Assembly (NCBI GenBank): GCA_009929375.1
Contig: SAAO01000027.1
Span: 1 to 64,000 of the forward strand
Length of the DNA: 64,000 nucleotides
Reading direction: 5' to 3'
Origin: Bacteroidia bacterium
GTDB lineage: Bacteria > Bacteroidota > Bacteroidia > Bacteroidales > Paludibacteraceae
The first letter of the stretch is position 1. Each line of letters begins with the position of its first letter. The translations under genes were made by a program, and so were the position numbers. Positions 1 to 7,927 of this stretch are shown here, one piece after another. Below the pieces are notes generated by a model. That model searched no databases and was not told where the DNA came from. It was given only the letters and a program-made list of their open reading frames with translations.

Positions 1-7
1 TTTTCCA

Positions 8-42
8 TCAGGGCAAGGGGGAGTTAGTCCTCCTGGCTCTGA
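8..42. other. Hairpin-forming sequence at the window edge
   Basis: Two stacked inverted repeats: an outer 7-bp arm pair (TCAGGGC with GCTCTGA, one G-T pair) and an inner pair (AGGGGGA with TCCTCCT, one G-T pair) around the loop GTTAG. There is no T-run on either side in the direction of transcription, so it is not an obvious terminator. It may be the end of a structured RNA or repeat that begins outside the window. Positions 43-111 show nothing else. Confidence 0.3.
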
Positions 43-111
43 AAAAAACAAACTTTCCTATTTTGTCTGCAAAGTTGCATTTACTAATTGAATTTTCAAA
101 TATTTATTTAT

Positions 112-147
112 GGAAAATAAAAAAACCTCCGGATTGCTCCGAAGGTT
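112..147 (-). terminator. Rho-independent terminator after the membrane-GNAT gene
   Basis: AACCTCCGGA (124-133) pairs with TCCGAAGGTT (138-147) over a 4-nt loop with one mismatch. On the minus strand the stem is followed by a run of Ts. It lies about 20 bp past the stop codon of the gene at 170-817. Confidence 0.8.
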
Positions 148-169
148 ATCATATATTACAGTATAAATA

Positions 170-817
170 TCAGAAATTCAGTTCATAAACATTTTTTCCA
201 CCTGCTTTTTCGGTAAATCCCATTTTAAGCAGGTATTTACGATGTTCAGCATTTTCAGTATTACAAACAACCTGACGAATACCCGCTTCTTTAAAGAGTT
301 GCGCATTTTGTTTGTAAATAAACTCTCCCGGCTTCAGATCGCGGTAAGGCGCCGACACAAAATCGAGGTGCAAATAAAGAATCTGATTATTTTTCACTCC
401 GAAGAAAACTCCGGCTACAACAGCATTGCGAAGCAAAAAAAGCGTAAAAGCTTTCCCTTCCCCAACAGCTTCGTTAAGCAGGGTTTTGTCGAAACGTGGA
501 AAAAAATTCTGAATCTGATCTTTGTGAAAATCCACGAAATACTCGAGGTAAGGATCGTTGGCTTCTACTTTCAAAACCTTGAAAGACTCCCGAACCGAAT
601 ACATTCCCCGCAAATAGTAAATATTAGCAAGTACGATAAACAAATTGAGGACACCCACAGGATAAGCCTGAATAGCAAATCCATAGAATGAAAAAATGGC
701 TGCTCCCACCAGATTATACCAACGGAGTTTCTTAATGGAACTCATTGTAAGCGACACCGCCACAAGCACAGAACTTACATAACCGACCCATTCGAGCCAT
801 GAAATATTGAAAAGCAT
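170..817 (-). CDS. YgjV-like membrane protein fused to a GNAT-like domain
   Basis: 215 aa. Residues about 8-75 form three to four hydrophobic segments of the YgjV inner-membrane type. Residues about 95-215 are soluble and look like a GNAT acyltransferase fold: a hydrophobic strand pair, then VSAPYRDLKPGEFIYK in the place of the acetyl-CoA loop, and a terminal GF-T-K strand. The function and acyl acceptor are unknown. It lies 70 bp downstream of parC in the same direction and ends at a clear terminator, so it may be the last gene of a parC transcript. The domain assignment is from pattern only; the GNAT half could be a non-catalytic relative. Confidence 0.7.
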   Translation of the reverse strand: MLFNISWLEWVGYVSSVLVAVSLTMSSIKKLRWYNLVGAAIFSFYGFAIQAYPVGVLNLFIVLANIYYLRGMYSVRESFKVLKVEANDPYLEYFVDFHKDQIQNFFPRFDKTLLNEAVGEGKAFTLFLLRNAVVAGVFFGVKNNQILYLHLDFVSAPYRDLKPGEFIYKQNAQLFKEAGIRQVVCNTENAEHRKYLLKMGFTEKAGGKNVYELNF

Positions 818-887
818 AGTTTTTTAGTTTTTAAATTGAAAAATCATTCTGAAAATCAAATAATATTTTCAGACTTAGTTACACATT

Positions 888-3716
888 TCAGAACAAACTC
901 AGTTGTTCTGCATCTCTTTCTTCATCAGTCTTTTTTGAACCTGTAATATCATCCGGAAGAATTTCATTGTCAACATCAGGTACCACAGCCTTCTTTGTAG
1001 CTGGTTTTGACTTCACAACAACTTCGGGTACTTCAGAGTCTGTAGTTTCTTCCGCATCAGCTGTCATCTCATCCACTGCAGTTTCGTTATCCTCATTCAA
1101 ATCACTTTCATCTGCATTGGCTGCTTCAGGCTCTTCTTCCCTGAAACGTACAGGCTCAAGTTCGTTAATAGCTTCCACTTCGAAAGTCGTGAGACGTTTT
1201 CCTTTTGCCTTAAAGCTTTTTACACCAATAAATTCCTCTGCATCAATCACCAACGCCTCACGATAAGCATCGTTTCCTCCAAACACCACTTCGAAGCGTG
1301 GATAGTCGGCATCGGAAATCAGCTGCAATTTCGACTCGGGGTTTTCTCCTAAGAAACTTTGTGTTTTCTGACTCGCTTCGAGTTGGAAACGTTTCAGATA
1401 GAAGTATTTCTGATCAGCATCGTAAAGCGCAACCGACCACACTTTGTGCGGATCGAACTTTTCGATAATCATAATGTCCTTTTCGTAATGGTTGGCAAGA
1501 TCGAAACTGGTGGTAAAAAAGTCACCTTTCGACGTCACAACCAGAATCAAATCCTCGCTCTGGAATTCGCCCAGATACTCACCACGGTTATCGTAGTTCA
1601 GACGCAACACATCGCGATCGAACCAAACCTGACGGCCACCCAGTGTTGAACCACCTTTTTGTTTCAGCGTAATTTTGTGCACATCATTTTTGGACAGGAT
1701 ATTTCCCATGGACTGACGCCCTTTGATGGCAATATCGCTGAAATCTTTTTCGAAAACCAGTTTGAACAAACGTGGTTTCGGTTTCAGTGCCACACGTATT
1801 ACTTCGGCTTCGCCATTAGGATTCGCTGTAAAATAAATCACTTTCGAACCGGCAGTACCCTGTGTAATATCGTATTCTTTGTCGCGCGTGATACCCGTCA
1901 CAATAAAACGCTTAATGTAATAAGGACCTGTTTTCCCATCGCGATAAACAGCGTTATACACTGTGCGTTTGTCGTTTTTCTTAAACACAGCCAAATGCAG
2001 AATATTTTTACCCACAAAAAGCTTATCAGCCACTTTTACGATTTTATATTTTCCATCCTTAAAGAAAATAATAATATCGTCGATGTCAGAGCAATTACAC
2101 ACAAACTCGTCCTTACGAAGCGCAGTCCCTATGAAACCTTCTTCATAATTGACATAAAGTTTTTCGTTGGCTTCCACCACTTTAGCAGCTACAATAGTTT
2201 CAAAATTACGTATTTCGGTGCGACGCGGAAAATCTTTTCCGTATTTGTTTTTGAGATTTTCGAACCAGAAAATCGTGTAATCCACCAGATTATTCAACTG
2301 ATAGTTTACTTCGTCAATCTTTTTCTGAAGCGAAATAAGCGTATCGTTAGCCTTGTCGCTATCGAAACGTGTGATACGCATCATTTTGATTTCGAGCAAT
2401 TTCAGAATATCCTCACGCGTCACTTCACGAATAAAATCCGGTTTAAACGGATCGAGACGCTTGTCAATGTGCGCAATTACTTCGTCCTGTGTAGTGCTAT
2501 CCTCAAAACCTTTGTCTTTGTAAATACGGTTTTCGATGAATATTTTTTCAAGCGAAGTAAAGAACAGTTGCTCCAGCAATTCACTTTTCTGAATCTCAAG
2601 TTCGGCCTGCAGCAAATCTTTGGTATGATCGCAACTTACGCGCAACATATCGCTCACACCCATAAAGCGTGGCTTGTTGTCGTGAATCACACAGCAGTTT
2701 GGCGAAATACTCAGTTCACAATCCGAAAATGCATACAGCGCATCGATGGTTTTGTCCGATGAAACACCCGGTTGCAGGTGCACCAGAATTTCCACATTGG
2801 CCGAAGTATTATCGTCGACCTTACGGATCTTAATCTTACCTTTTTCGCTGGCTTTTATGATAGAGTCGATCAGTTTCGAAGTATTTGTACCAAAAGGTAT
2901 TTCGGTGATCGATAGCGTTTTATTGTCAATTTTGCTGATTTTAGCACGAATTTTTACCGAACCACCACGTTCTCCATCGTTGTATTTCGACACATCAATG
3001 GAACCTCCTGTCTGGAAATCAGGAAAAAGCACAAATTCTTCACCATGCAAATGAGCCACACAGGCATCGCAAAGTTCATTAAAATTATGCGGTAGGATTT
3101 TGGAGTTCAAACCCACAGCAATACCTTCGACACCCTGCGCAAGCAAAAGCGGAAATTTCACCGGAAGCGCTATCGGCTCTTTGTTTCGACCATCGTAAGA
3201 TGCTTTCCACTCTGTTGTTTTAGGATTAAAAACCGTTTCGAGTGCAAATTTCGAAAGTCGTGCTTCGATATAACGGGGAGCAGCAGCACTGTCGCCGGTA
3301 AGTATATTTCCCCAGTTTCCCTGACAGTCGATCAGCAAATCCTTTTGTCCGAGCTGCACCAGCGCATCGCCGATAGAAGCATCACCGTGCGGGTGAAACT
3401 GCATGGTATGACCCACAATGTTCGCTACTTTGTTGTAACGACCATCGTCTAACCGTTTCATAGAGTGAAGGATGCGGCGCTGAACAGGTTTCAGACCGTC
3501 GTAAATATCAGGTACTGCACGTTCCAGAATAACGTACGAAGCATAGTCGAGAAACCAGTTTTGGTACATTCCCGACAAATGATGTTTTACAGCGTCGTCC
3601 GATATTTTGGGTACTTTATAAGCTGAATGTCCGGCAGGAGCGTCATTTCCAACTTCTTCCTGTCCGGTTATTTCTTCTGCCTCGTTTTCTGCATCAATTA
3701 TTTCGTCCGTACTCAT
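888..3716 (-). CDS. parC: DNA topoisomerase IV subunit A
   Basis: 942 aa type IIA topoisomerase breakage-reunion subunit; with ParE it decatenates daughter chromosomes. The N-terminal 40 residues are an acidic extension. The winged-helix/tower core starts at NWFLDYASYVILERAVPD; the quinolone-pocket motif HPHGDASIGDAL is at 108-119; the catalytic tyrosine is Y149 in AAPRYIEARLS. A divergent beta-pinwheel C-terminal domain follows (about 500-850). The last 90 residues are acidic and low-complexity and end in EQLSLF, a perfect match to the QL[SD]LF sliding-clamp-binding motif. ParC is preferred to GyrA because the canonical GyrA-box (QRRGGKG) is not visible in the C-terminal domain. No parE is adjacent in the window. 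A candidate promoter lies about 120 bp upstream. Confidence 0.93.
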   Translation of the reverse strand: MSTDEIIDAENEAEEITGQEEVGNDAPAGHSAYKVPKISDDAVKHHLSGMYQNWFLDYASYVILERAVPDIYDGLKPVQRRILHSMKRLDDGRYNKVANIVGHTMQFHPHGDASIGDALVQLGQKDLLIDCQGNWGNILTGDSAAAPRYIEARLSKFALETVFNPKTTEWKASYDGRNKEPIALPVKFPLLLAQGVEGIAVGLNSKILPHNFNELCDACVAHLHGEEFVLFPDFQTGGSIDVSKYNDGERGGSVKIRAKISKIDNKTLSITEIPFGTNTSKLIDSIIKASEKGKIKIRKVDDNTSANVEILVHLQPGVSSDKTIDALYAFSDCELSISPNCCVIHDNKPRFMGVSDMLRVSCDHTKDLLQAELEIQKSELLEQLFFTSLEKIFIENRIYKDKGFEDSTTQDEVIAHIDKRLDPFKPDFIREVTREDILKLLEIKMMRITRFDSDKANDTLISLQKKIDEVNYQLNNLVDYTIFWFENLKNKYGKDFPRRTEIRNFETIVAAKVVEANEKLYVNYEEGFIGTALRKDEFVCNCSDIDDIIIFFKDGKYKIVKVADKLFVGKNILHLAVFKKNDKRTVYNAVYRDGKTGPYYIKRFIVTGITRDKEYDITQGTAGSKVIYFTANPNGEAEVIRVALKPKPRLFKLVFEKDFSDIAIKGRQSMGNILSKNDVHKITLKQKGGSTLGGRQVWFDRDVLRLNYDNRGEYLGEFQSEDLILVVTSKGDFFTTSFDLANHYEKDIMIIEKFDPHKVWSVALYDADQKYFYLKRFQLEASQKTQSFLGENPESKLQLISDADYPRFEVVFGGNDAYREALVIDAEEFIGVKSFKAKGKRLTTFEVEAINELEPVRFREEEPEAANADESDLNEDNETAVDEMTADAEETTDSEVPEVVVKSKPATKKAVVPDVDNEILPDDITGSKKTDEERDAEQLSLF

Positions 3717-4090
3717 AATTTTTCTAAGCAGTCATTATAGAATGACCTCATCTGATAGTTTGAAAATTGCAAATGATTGAAAAAAAGTTTGTTGAATAAA
3801 GGCCTATTCACGTATTTTACTTTTTTCAACCTACAAAAATACAAAAAAAACAGTAACTTTGCATTCCTTTTTTGGTTATCGCAAAATATAAAATTCAGAG
3901 GAAGAATTTGACAATTATTTTTCCTGCTTTTCAAAAAAAATCATTTATAAATCAACATATTAAATGATTTTGAATGCAATTATTCGAGACTAAATCAGAC
4001 TTGAAAATTAAAATTCAGGCCTTACAAAAAGATTTTTTCTTCAAAACGGAAATTGTAAACTGTAGATATATAAATTGTAAATATAAATAT
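3717..4090. other. Divergent parC/glyS intergenic region
   Basis: 374 bp, very A+T-rich, no credible gene. It holds two back-to-back Bacteroidetes -7 elements: TATTTTTG on the minus strand (3834-3841, for parC) and TAACTTTG on the plus strand (3854-3861, for glyS). The implied glyS leader is about 220 nt and ends in an AT-rich stretch; no T-box or other riboswitch was recognised in it. Short open frames here have no plausible composition and were left out. Confidence 0.6.
3854..3861 (+). promoter_or_regulatory. Candidate -7 promoter element of glyS
   Basis: TAACTTTG matches the Bacteroidetes -7 consensus TAnnTTTG and is followed by GC. No convincing TTTG is seen at -33. The resulting leader would be long, so a second promoter nearer to the gene is possible. 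Confidence 0.45.
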
Positions 4091-5638
4091 ATGGCTTCAC
4101 AGGAAGATGTTTTTAAAAAACTGATTGCTCATTGCAAGGAATACGGTTTTGTGTTTCCTTCGAGTGAAATTTACGACGGCCTCGGTGCTGTGTACGACTA
4201 CGGTCAGAATGGTGTTGAACTGAAAAACAACATTAAAAAATACTGGTGGGACAGCATGGTGCTTCTCAACGAAAACGTGGTGGGTATTGATGCTGCTATC
4301 TTTATGCATCCAACAACATGGAAGGCTTCGGGTCACGTGGATGCTTTCAACGATCCGTTGATTGACAACAAAGACAGCAAAAAACGCTATCGCGCCGACG
4401 TGCTGATCGAAGAATTGCTCGCCAAATACGACGACAAAATGAACAAAGAAGTGGAAAAGGCTGCCAAACGTTTTGGCGAAAGCTTCGACGAAGCTGTTTT
4501 CCGCTCAACCAACGAACGTGTGCTCGAAAATCAGGCAAAACGCGATGAGATTCATGCACGTTTTGTAAAAGCGCTGAACGATTCTGATCTAGCTGAACTA
4601 AAAGCTATTATCGAAGATTACGAAGTGGTTTGCCCAATTAGCGGAACCCGCAACTGGACAGATGTGCGTCAGTTCAACCTGATGTTCTCAACCGAAATGG
4701 GCTCCACATCCGATGGCGCTATGAAGATTTATCTTCGCCCCGAAACTGCACAGGGAATTTTTGTAAACTTCCTGAATGTACAGAAAACAGGCCGTATGAA
4801 AATTCCTTTCGGTATTGCACAAATTGGTAAAGCTTTCCGTAACGAAATTGTAGCGCGTCAGTTTATTTTCCGTATGCGCGAATTCGAACAAATGGAAATG
4901 CAGTTCTTCGTTCGTCCGGGCGACGAAATGAAATGGTTCGAGCACTGGAAAGAATTCCGTCTGAAATGGCACAAAGCCCTCGGACTTGGCGACCACAAAT
5001 ATCGTTTTCATGACCACGACAAACTGGCTCATTACGCTAATGCAGCTACCGATATTGAATTTGAAATGCCTTTTGGATTCAAAGAAGTGGAAGGTATTCA
5101 CTCGCGTACCGACTTCGACCTGAGCAGCCACGAAAAATTCTCGGGAAAAAACATCAAATACTTCGACCCTGAACTTAATCAGTCGTATGTGCCTTACGTG
5201 GTGGAAACTTCGATTGGCCTCGACCGTACTTTCCTTTCGATTATGGCATCGTCGTACAAAGAAGAAGTACTCGAAGGAGGCGACAGCCGCGTGGTACTTG
5301 CTTTACCACCCGTACTTGCTCCGGTAAAAGCCTGTGTTATGCCTTTGGTGAAAAAAGACGGATTGCCTGAAAAAGCGCGCGAAGTAATCAATGCATTGAA
5401 ATTCGATTTCAAATGTGCTTACGACGAAAAAGATTCTATCGGAAAACGCTATCGTCGTCAGGATGCAGTGGGAACACCTTTCTGTATCACTGTGGATCAT
5501 CAAACACTCGAAGACAACACTGTAACCATTCGTCACCGCGACAGCATGCAGCAGGATCGTGTGGCTATCAGTGAGCTACAGGGAATTATTGATGCACAGG
5601 TAAATATGAAAAACCTGTTTAAGAAAATTGTAGGTTAA
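4091..5638 (+). CDS. glyS: Glycyl-tRNA synthetase (single-chain, alpha-2 type)
   Basis: 515 aa from ATG 4091; an in-frame upstream ATG at 3974 would add 39 AT-rich, unconserved residues, so the internal start is chosen because MASQEDVFKKLIAHCKEYGFVFPSSEIY resembles the family N-terminus. A class II synthetase charging tRNA-Gly in the cytoplasm. Visible motifs: RPETAQGIFVNFLNV, motif 2 around GKAFRNEIVARQFIFRMREFE, motif 3 around ETSIGLDRTFLSI, then the anticodon-binding domain from about residue 405. This is the archaeal/eukaryotic-like one-gene form, usual in Bacteroidetes, not the glyQ/glyS two-subunit form. It stands alone and ends at a strong terminator. Confidence 0.95.
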   Translation: MASQEDVFKKLIAHCKEYGFVFPSSEIYDGLGAVYDYGQNGVELKNNIKKYWWDSMVLLNENVVGIDAAIFMHPTTWKASGHVDAFNDPLIDNKDSKKRYRADVLIEELLAKYDDKMNKEVEKAAKRFGESFDEAVFRSTNERVLENQAKRDEIHARFVKALNDSDLAELKAIIEDYEVVCPISGTRNWTDVRQFNLMFSTEMGSTSDGAMKIYLRPETAQGIFVNFLNVQKTGRMKIPFGIAQIGKAFRNEIVARQFIFRMREFEQMEMQFFVRPGDEMKWFEHWKEFRLKWHKALGLGDHKYRFHDHDKLAHYANAATDIEFEMPFGFKEVEGIHSRTDFDLSSHEKFSGKNIKYFDPELNQSYVPYVVETSIGLDRTFLSIMASSYKEEVLEGGDSRVVLALPPVLAPVKACVMPLVKKDGLPEKAREVINALKFDFKCAYDEKDSIGKRYRRQDAVGTPFCITVDHQTLEDNTVTIRHRDSMQQDRVAISELQGIIDAQVNMKNLFKKIVG

Positions 5639-5658
5639 GCCTAATATTTAAAATAGTT

Positions 5659-5706
5659 GAACGCAAATTACATAATAGCTTTTATGTAATTTGCGTTCTT
5701 TTTTTG
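5659..5706 (+). terminator. Rho-independent terminator of glyS
   Basis: A near-perfect inverted repeat with arms GAACGCAAATTACAT and ATGTAATTTGCGTTC (5659-5698) is followed by eight or more Ts. It lies 20 bp after the glyS stop and overlaps the end of the convergent yciH gene's 3' flank. Confidence 0.9.
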
Positions 5707-5707
5707 A

Positions 5708-6040
5708 TCATTTGAAGTTGATTTTCTTCACTTTATAGCCTTCTTTTATCAAAAGATCGGCAATTTTCACCCTGAAATCGCCCTGAATCAGAATTTCTCC
5801 ATCGCGCGAAGATCCTCCTGCGCCACACTTCAGTTTCAATACACGCGCAAGCTCTTTTAACTCCTCGTCCGACCCCAGAAATTCGGTAATCAAAGTCGCC
5901 GGTTTGCCGTTACGTTTATCGAGTTCCACACGTAAAGGATCTTTTTGTTTTTTAGGTTTTTCGTCATTCTGAATGACTTCCGGTTTATCTCCCTCAGGAA
6001 GTTCAGCCTTCAGTCCGCTAAGTTTATCTCTCCAGTCCAT
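5708..6040 (-). CDS. yciH: SUI1/YciH-type translation factor
   Basis: 110 aa. The C-terminal two thirds match the SUI1 fold of eIF1/YciH: a basic strand (RNGKPATLITEFLGS), helix EELKELARVLKLK, the signature CGAGGSSRDGEILIQGDF, and a final GYKVKKINFK strand. The first 40 residues are a charged linker. In bacteria YciH-like proteins bind the ribosome and are thought to affect initiation fidelity; the exact role here is inferred from the family. It is monocistronic, convergent with glyS, and its start lies beside the CATCAT repeat block. Confidence 0.88.
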   Translation of the reverse strand: MDWRDKLSGLKAELPEGDKPEVIQNDEKPKKQKDPLRVELDKRNGKPATLITEFLGSDEELKELARVLKLKCGAGGSSRDGEILIQGDFRVKIADLLIKEGYKVKKINFK

Positions 6041-6079
6041 TAAATTATTTACTATTTATTCATTTACCATTTACTATTT

Positions 6080-6170
6080 CATCTTCTCATCAAATCATCA
6101 AATCATCACATTATCATATCATCACATCATCACATCACCATATCATCTCATTATCTCATCATCATATCAG
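6080..6170. repeat. CATCAT-type low-complexity block 1
   Basis: About 90 bp built almost only from degenerate units such as ATCATCAC, ATCATATC and ATCTCATC on the plus strand. There are no unit-length spacers, so it is not a CRISPR array. Together with block 2 it fills most of the 329-bp gap between yciH and the SpoU methylase gene. Confidence 0.85.
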
Positions 6171-6190
6171 CCCCCAACCCCCTAAAGGGG
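6171..6190. repeat. CCCCCAACCCCCTAAAGGGG intergenic motif
   Basis: A 20-bp C-run/G-run motif sits exactly at the end of CATCAT block 1. Related versions occur at 54775-54813 and, inverted, at 54881-54908. The sequence 6191-6267 between this motif and block 2 is unique and shows nothing coding. Confidence 0.55.
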
Positions 6191-6267
6191 ACTGTAACCT
6201 CGTGCAGTTGTATCATTCTTACATTAAACAACTAACAGGATACTTAAAATCCGAATGGTTCCAAATT

Positions 6268-6374
6268 ATCTCATCATCATATCATCTCATCTTCACATCA
6301 TCACATCATCTCATCATCTCATCATCTCATCATCATATTACCACATCAACACATTATCACATCAACACATCATC
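6268..6374. repeat. CATCAT-type low-complexity block 2
   Basis: About 105 bp of the same degenerate ATCATCTC/ATCATATC units as block 1. It runs right into the 3' end of the SpoU methylase gene and supplies that gene's TGA stop codon (plus-strand TCA at 6370-6372), so the end of the coding region appears to have been set by repeat expansion. Confidence 0.8.
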
Positions 6375-6897
6375 CAATTTTTCTGAAAAACTCCCAGATC
6401 ACAATACCGGCAGTTACACTTACATTGAGTGAATGTTTGGTACCAAACTGCGGAATTTCGATACAGCCATCGCAGGCATCAACGACCGATTGCTGAACGC
6501 CTTTCACTTCATTTCCAAGTACCACAGCATATTTTGTTCCGGGTTTTGTATTGAAATCGGGTAACATGGTGCTTCCTTGGGCCTGCTCAATGGCAAAAAC
6601 CGAATATCCGGCAGCTTTTATTTCATTCAGAGCATCATGAGTGTCTTCAAAGTATTTCCAGTTCACACTATCCTCGGCGCCAAGAGCTGTTTTGTGAATT
6701 TCAGCATGCGGAGGCGTACTAGTAATTCCGCAAAGATACACAGCTTCGATCAGAAATGCATCGCCGGTGCGAAACACCGAACCTACATTGTGTAAACTGC
6801 GTACATTATCGAGCACAACCACAAGGGGCGTTTTCTCACTTTGCTTGAACTTTTCCGGACTAATCCGGTTCATTTCAGTTATTTTTAATTTTCTCAT
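6370..6897 (-). CDS. SpoU/TrmH-family RNA 2'-O-methyltransferase
   Basis: 175 aa from ATG 6897; a TTG two codons upstream would create a 4-bp overlap with the S41 gene, but the ATG follows that gene's stop by 2 bp and is preferred. All three SPOUT motifs are present: NVRSLHNVGSVFRTGDAF near the N-terminus (about 32-49), VVLGNEVKGV (about 125-134), and IEIPQFGTKHSLNVSVTAG near the C-terminus, forming the knotted AdoMet site. It methylates a ribose in tRNA or rRNA; the target cannot be told from sequence. Probably co-transcribed with the upstream S41 peptidase gene. The C-terminus ends inside a CATCAT repeat. Confidence 0.88.
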   Translation of the reverse strand: MRKLKITEMNRISPEKFKQSEKTPLVVVLDNVRSLHNVGSVFRTGDAFLIEAVYLCGITSTPPHAEIHKTALGAEDSVNWKYFEDTHDALNEIKAAGYSVFAIEQAQGSTMLPDFNTKPGTKYAVVLGNEVKGVQQSVVDACDGCIEIPQFGTKHSLNVSVTAGIVIWEFFRKIG

Positions 6898-6899
6898 TT

Positions 6900-7913
6900 T
6901 CAAATTCTTTTCTTTAACTCTTTCACAGCCATTTCAATAATTGAATCTACACCACGATCCATATCTTCAACACTCATATCCACCTTTATATGCGGATCGA
7001 TGCCCCATTCGATATGGTCTTTGTTAGCATCGTACATGGGAACTGACGAAAAACGCACCATCCAACCGTTCGGAATTTCGCTCGACATGGGCAAGCCGCC
7101 ACCACCACCCGATTTATCGCCCACCAGAATGGCATTCGGGACCATTTTCATTCTGCTGATAAACGAATTCGTAGCACTGTATGACATTCGGTTAGTGAGC
7201 ACAGCCACAGGTCTACGCCACTGAATAGTTTTGTGCGATGGTGTTTTCAGCTCTTTCATTTCTGAAAAATCGCTGTGTCCGCTGCCTGCTTTATGCTGAA
7301 TATATCCCGTGATCATTTCTTGTTCGAAAAAATAGGATGCCAGTTGTTCAGACAAATTCAGATAGCCACCGCCATTGTTTCGCACATCTACAATCAGGGC
7401 TTTACAATCGCTCAGATATTTGAAGATATATGAGATATTATTATCTGAAAACTGATCGGAGAAGTCGCCGTAATAAATGTAGCCAATGCTGTCACCGGCA
7501 ATTTTTCCGTATCTCATGCCACCTGCCACGTAATAATTGTCGCCCAGATAGCGGTCGGAATACACAATGCCCGAACTGAAATTGGCAGGATAGTCGGAAA
7601 ACCATTTCCAGTAACGGCTCCGGTTAAAGTCGGAATAAAGGTTGACATGTCCGTCCTTTAGTTCACCCAGCATTTCGCCCAGCAAATCGAAAAACTGATA
7701 TTCAGTCATATTTGTGTCCACACGTGCCTTATACACAGTATGCACCGAATCCCAGTTGATATTTTTATAATCGAGATAGCAATATCTCGTATCAATGATT
7801 TTCCACAAAGCCTCAAAATTACTTTCGTAAGTATTTTTAGGTGCTTCGGGCTCGTTTATGCAGGCATTCAGCGAAAGCACAAGTGGCAGTATCAGTAAAA
7901 ATATTTTTTTCAT
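6900..7913 (-). CDS. S41-family peptidase lipoprotein
   Basis: 337 aa with a lipoprotein signal (lipobox LSLNAC, Cys18), so likely anchored in the outer or inner membrane facing the periplasm. The core is the C-terminal-processing-peptidase fold: LIVDVRNNGGG at about 173-183, NRMSYSATNSF with probable nucleophile S246, then ILVGDKSGGGGGLP. No PDZ domain is evident, as in the shorter tricorn-core/interphotoreceptor-retinoid-binding subgroup common in Bacteroidetes. It probably cleaves peptides or damaged envelope proteins. The stop is 2 bp from the methylase start, giving an operon with DUF3316 gene possibly upstream (14-bp gap). Confidence 0.85.
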   Translation of the reverse strand: MKKIFLLILPLVLSLNACINEPEAPKNTYESNFEALWKIIDTRYCYLDYKNINWDSVHTVYKARVDTNMTEYQFFDLLGEMLGELKDGHVNLYSDFNRSRYWKWFSDYPANFSSGIVYSDRYLGDNYYVAGGMRYGKIAGDSIGYIYYGDFSDQFSDNNISYIFKYLSDCKALIVDVRNNGGGYLNLSEQLASYFFEQEMITGYIQHKAGSGHSDFSEMKELKTPSHKTIQWRRPVAVLTNRMSYSATNSFISRMKMVPNAILVGDKSGGGGGLPMSSEIPNGWMVRFSSVPMYDANKDHIEWGIDPHIKVDMSVEDMDRGVDSIIEMAVKELKKRI

Positions 7914-7927
7914 GCTAATGGCTGTTG

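Noticed and set aside
1-169. End of a structured RNA such as SRP RNA, tmRNA or RNase P RNA
   Set aside because: Only one hairpin is visible and none of the conserved cores of these RNAs could be matched.
1659-2762. A 367-codon open frame antisense to parC
   Set aside because: It lies wholly inside the well-conserved parC coding region, has no family-like motifs, and its composition mirrors parC codons.
3713-3934. 73-codon frame upstream of parC
   Set aside because: AT-driven Lys/Phe/Asn composition, spans the parC promoter, no conserved motif.
6080-6374. Possible CRISPR array
   Set aside because: Units are short, degenerate and contiguous, with no regular repeat-spacer alternation and no cas genes.
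6202-6432. 76-codon frame through the CATCAT block
   Set aside because: Translation is Ser/His/Ile low-complexity from the repeat and runs antisense into the SpoU methylase gene.
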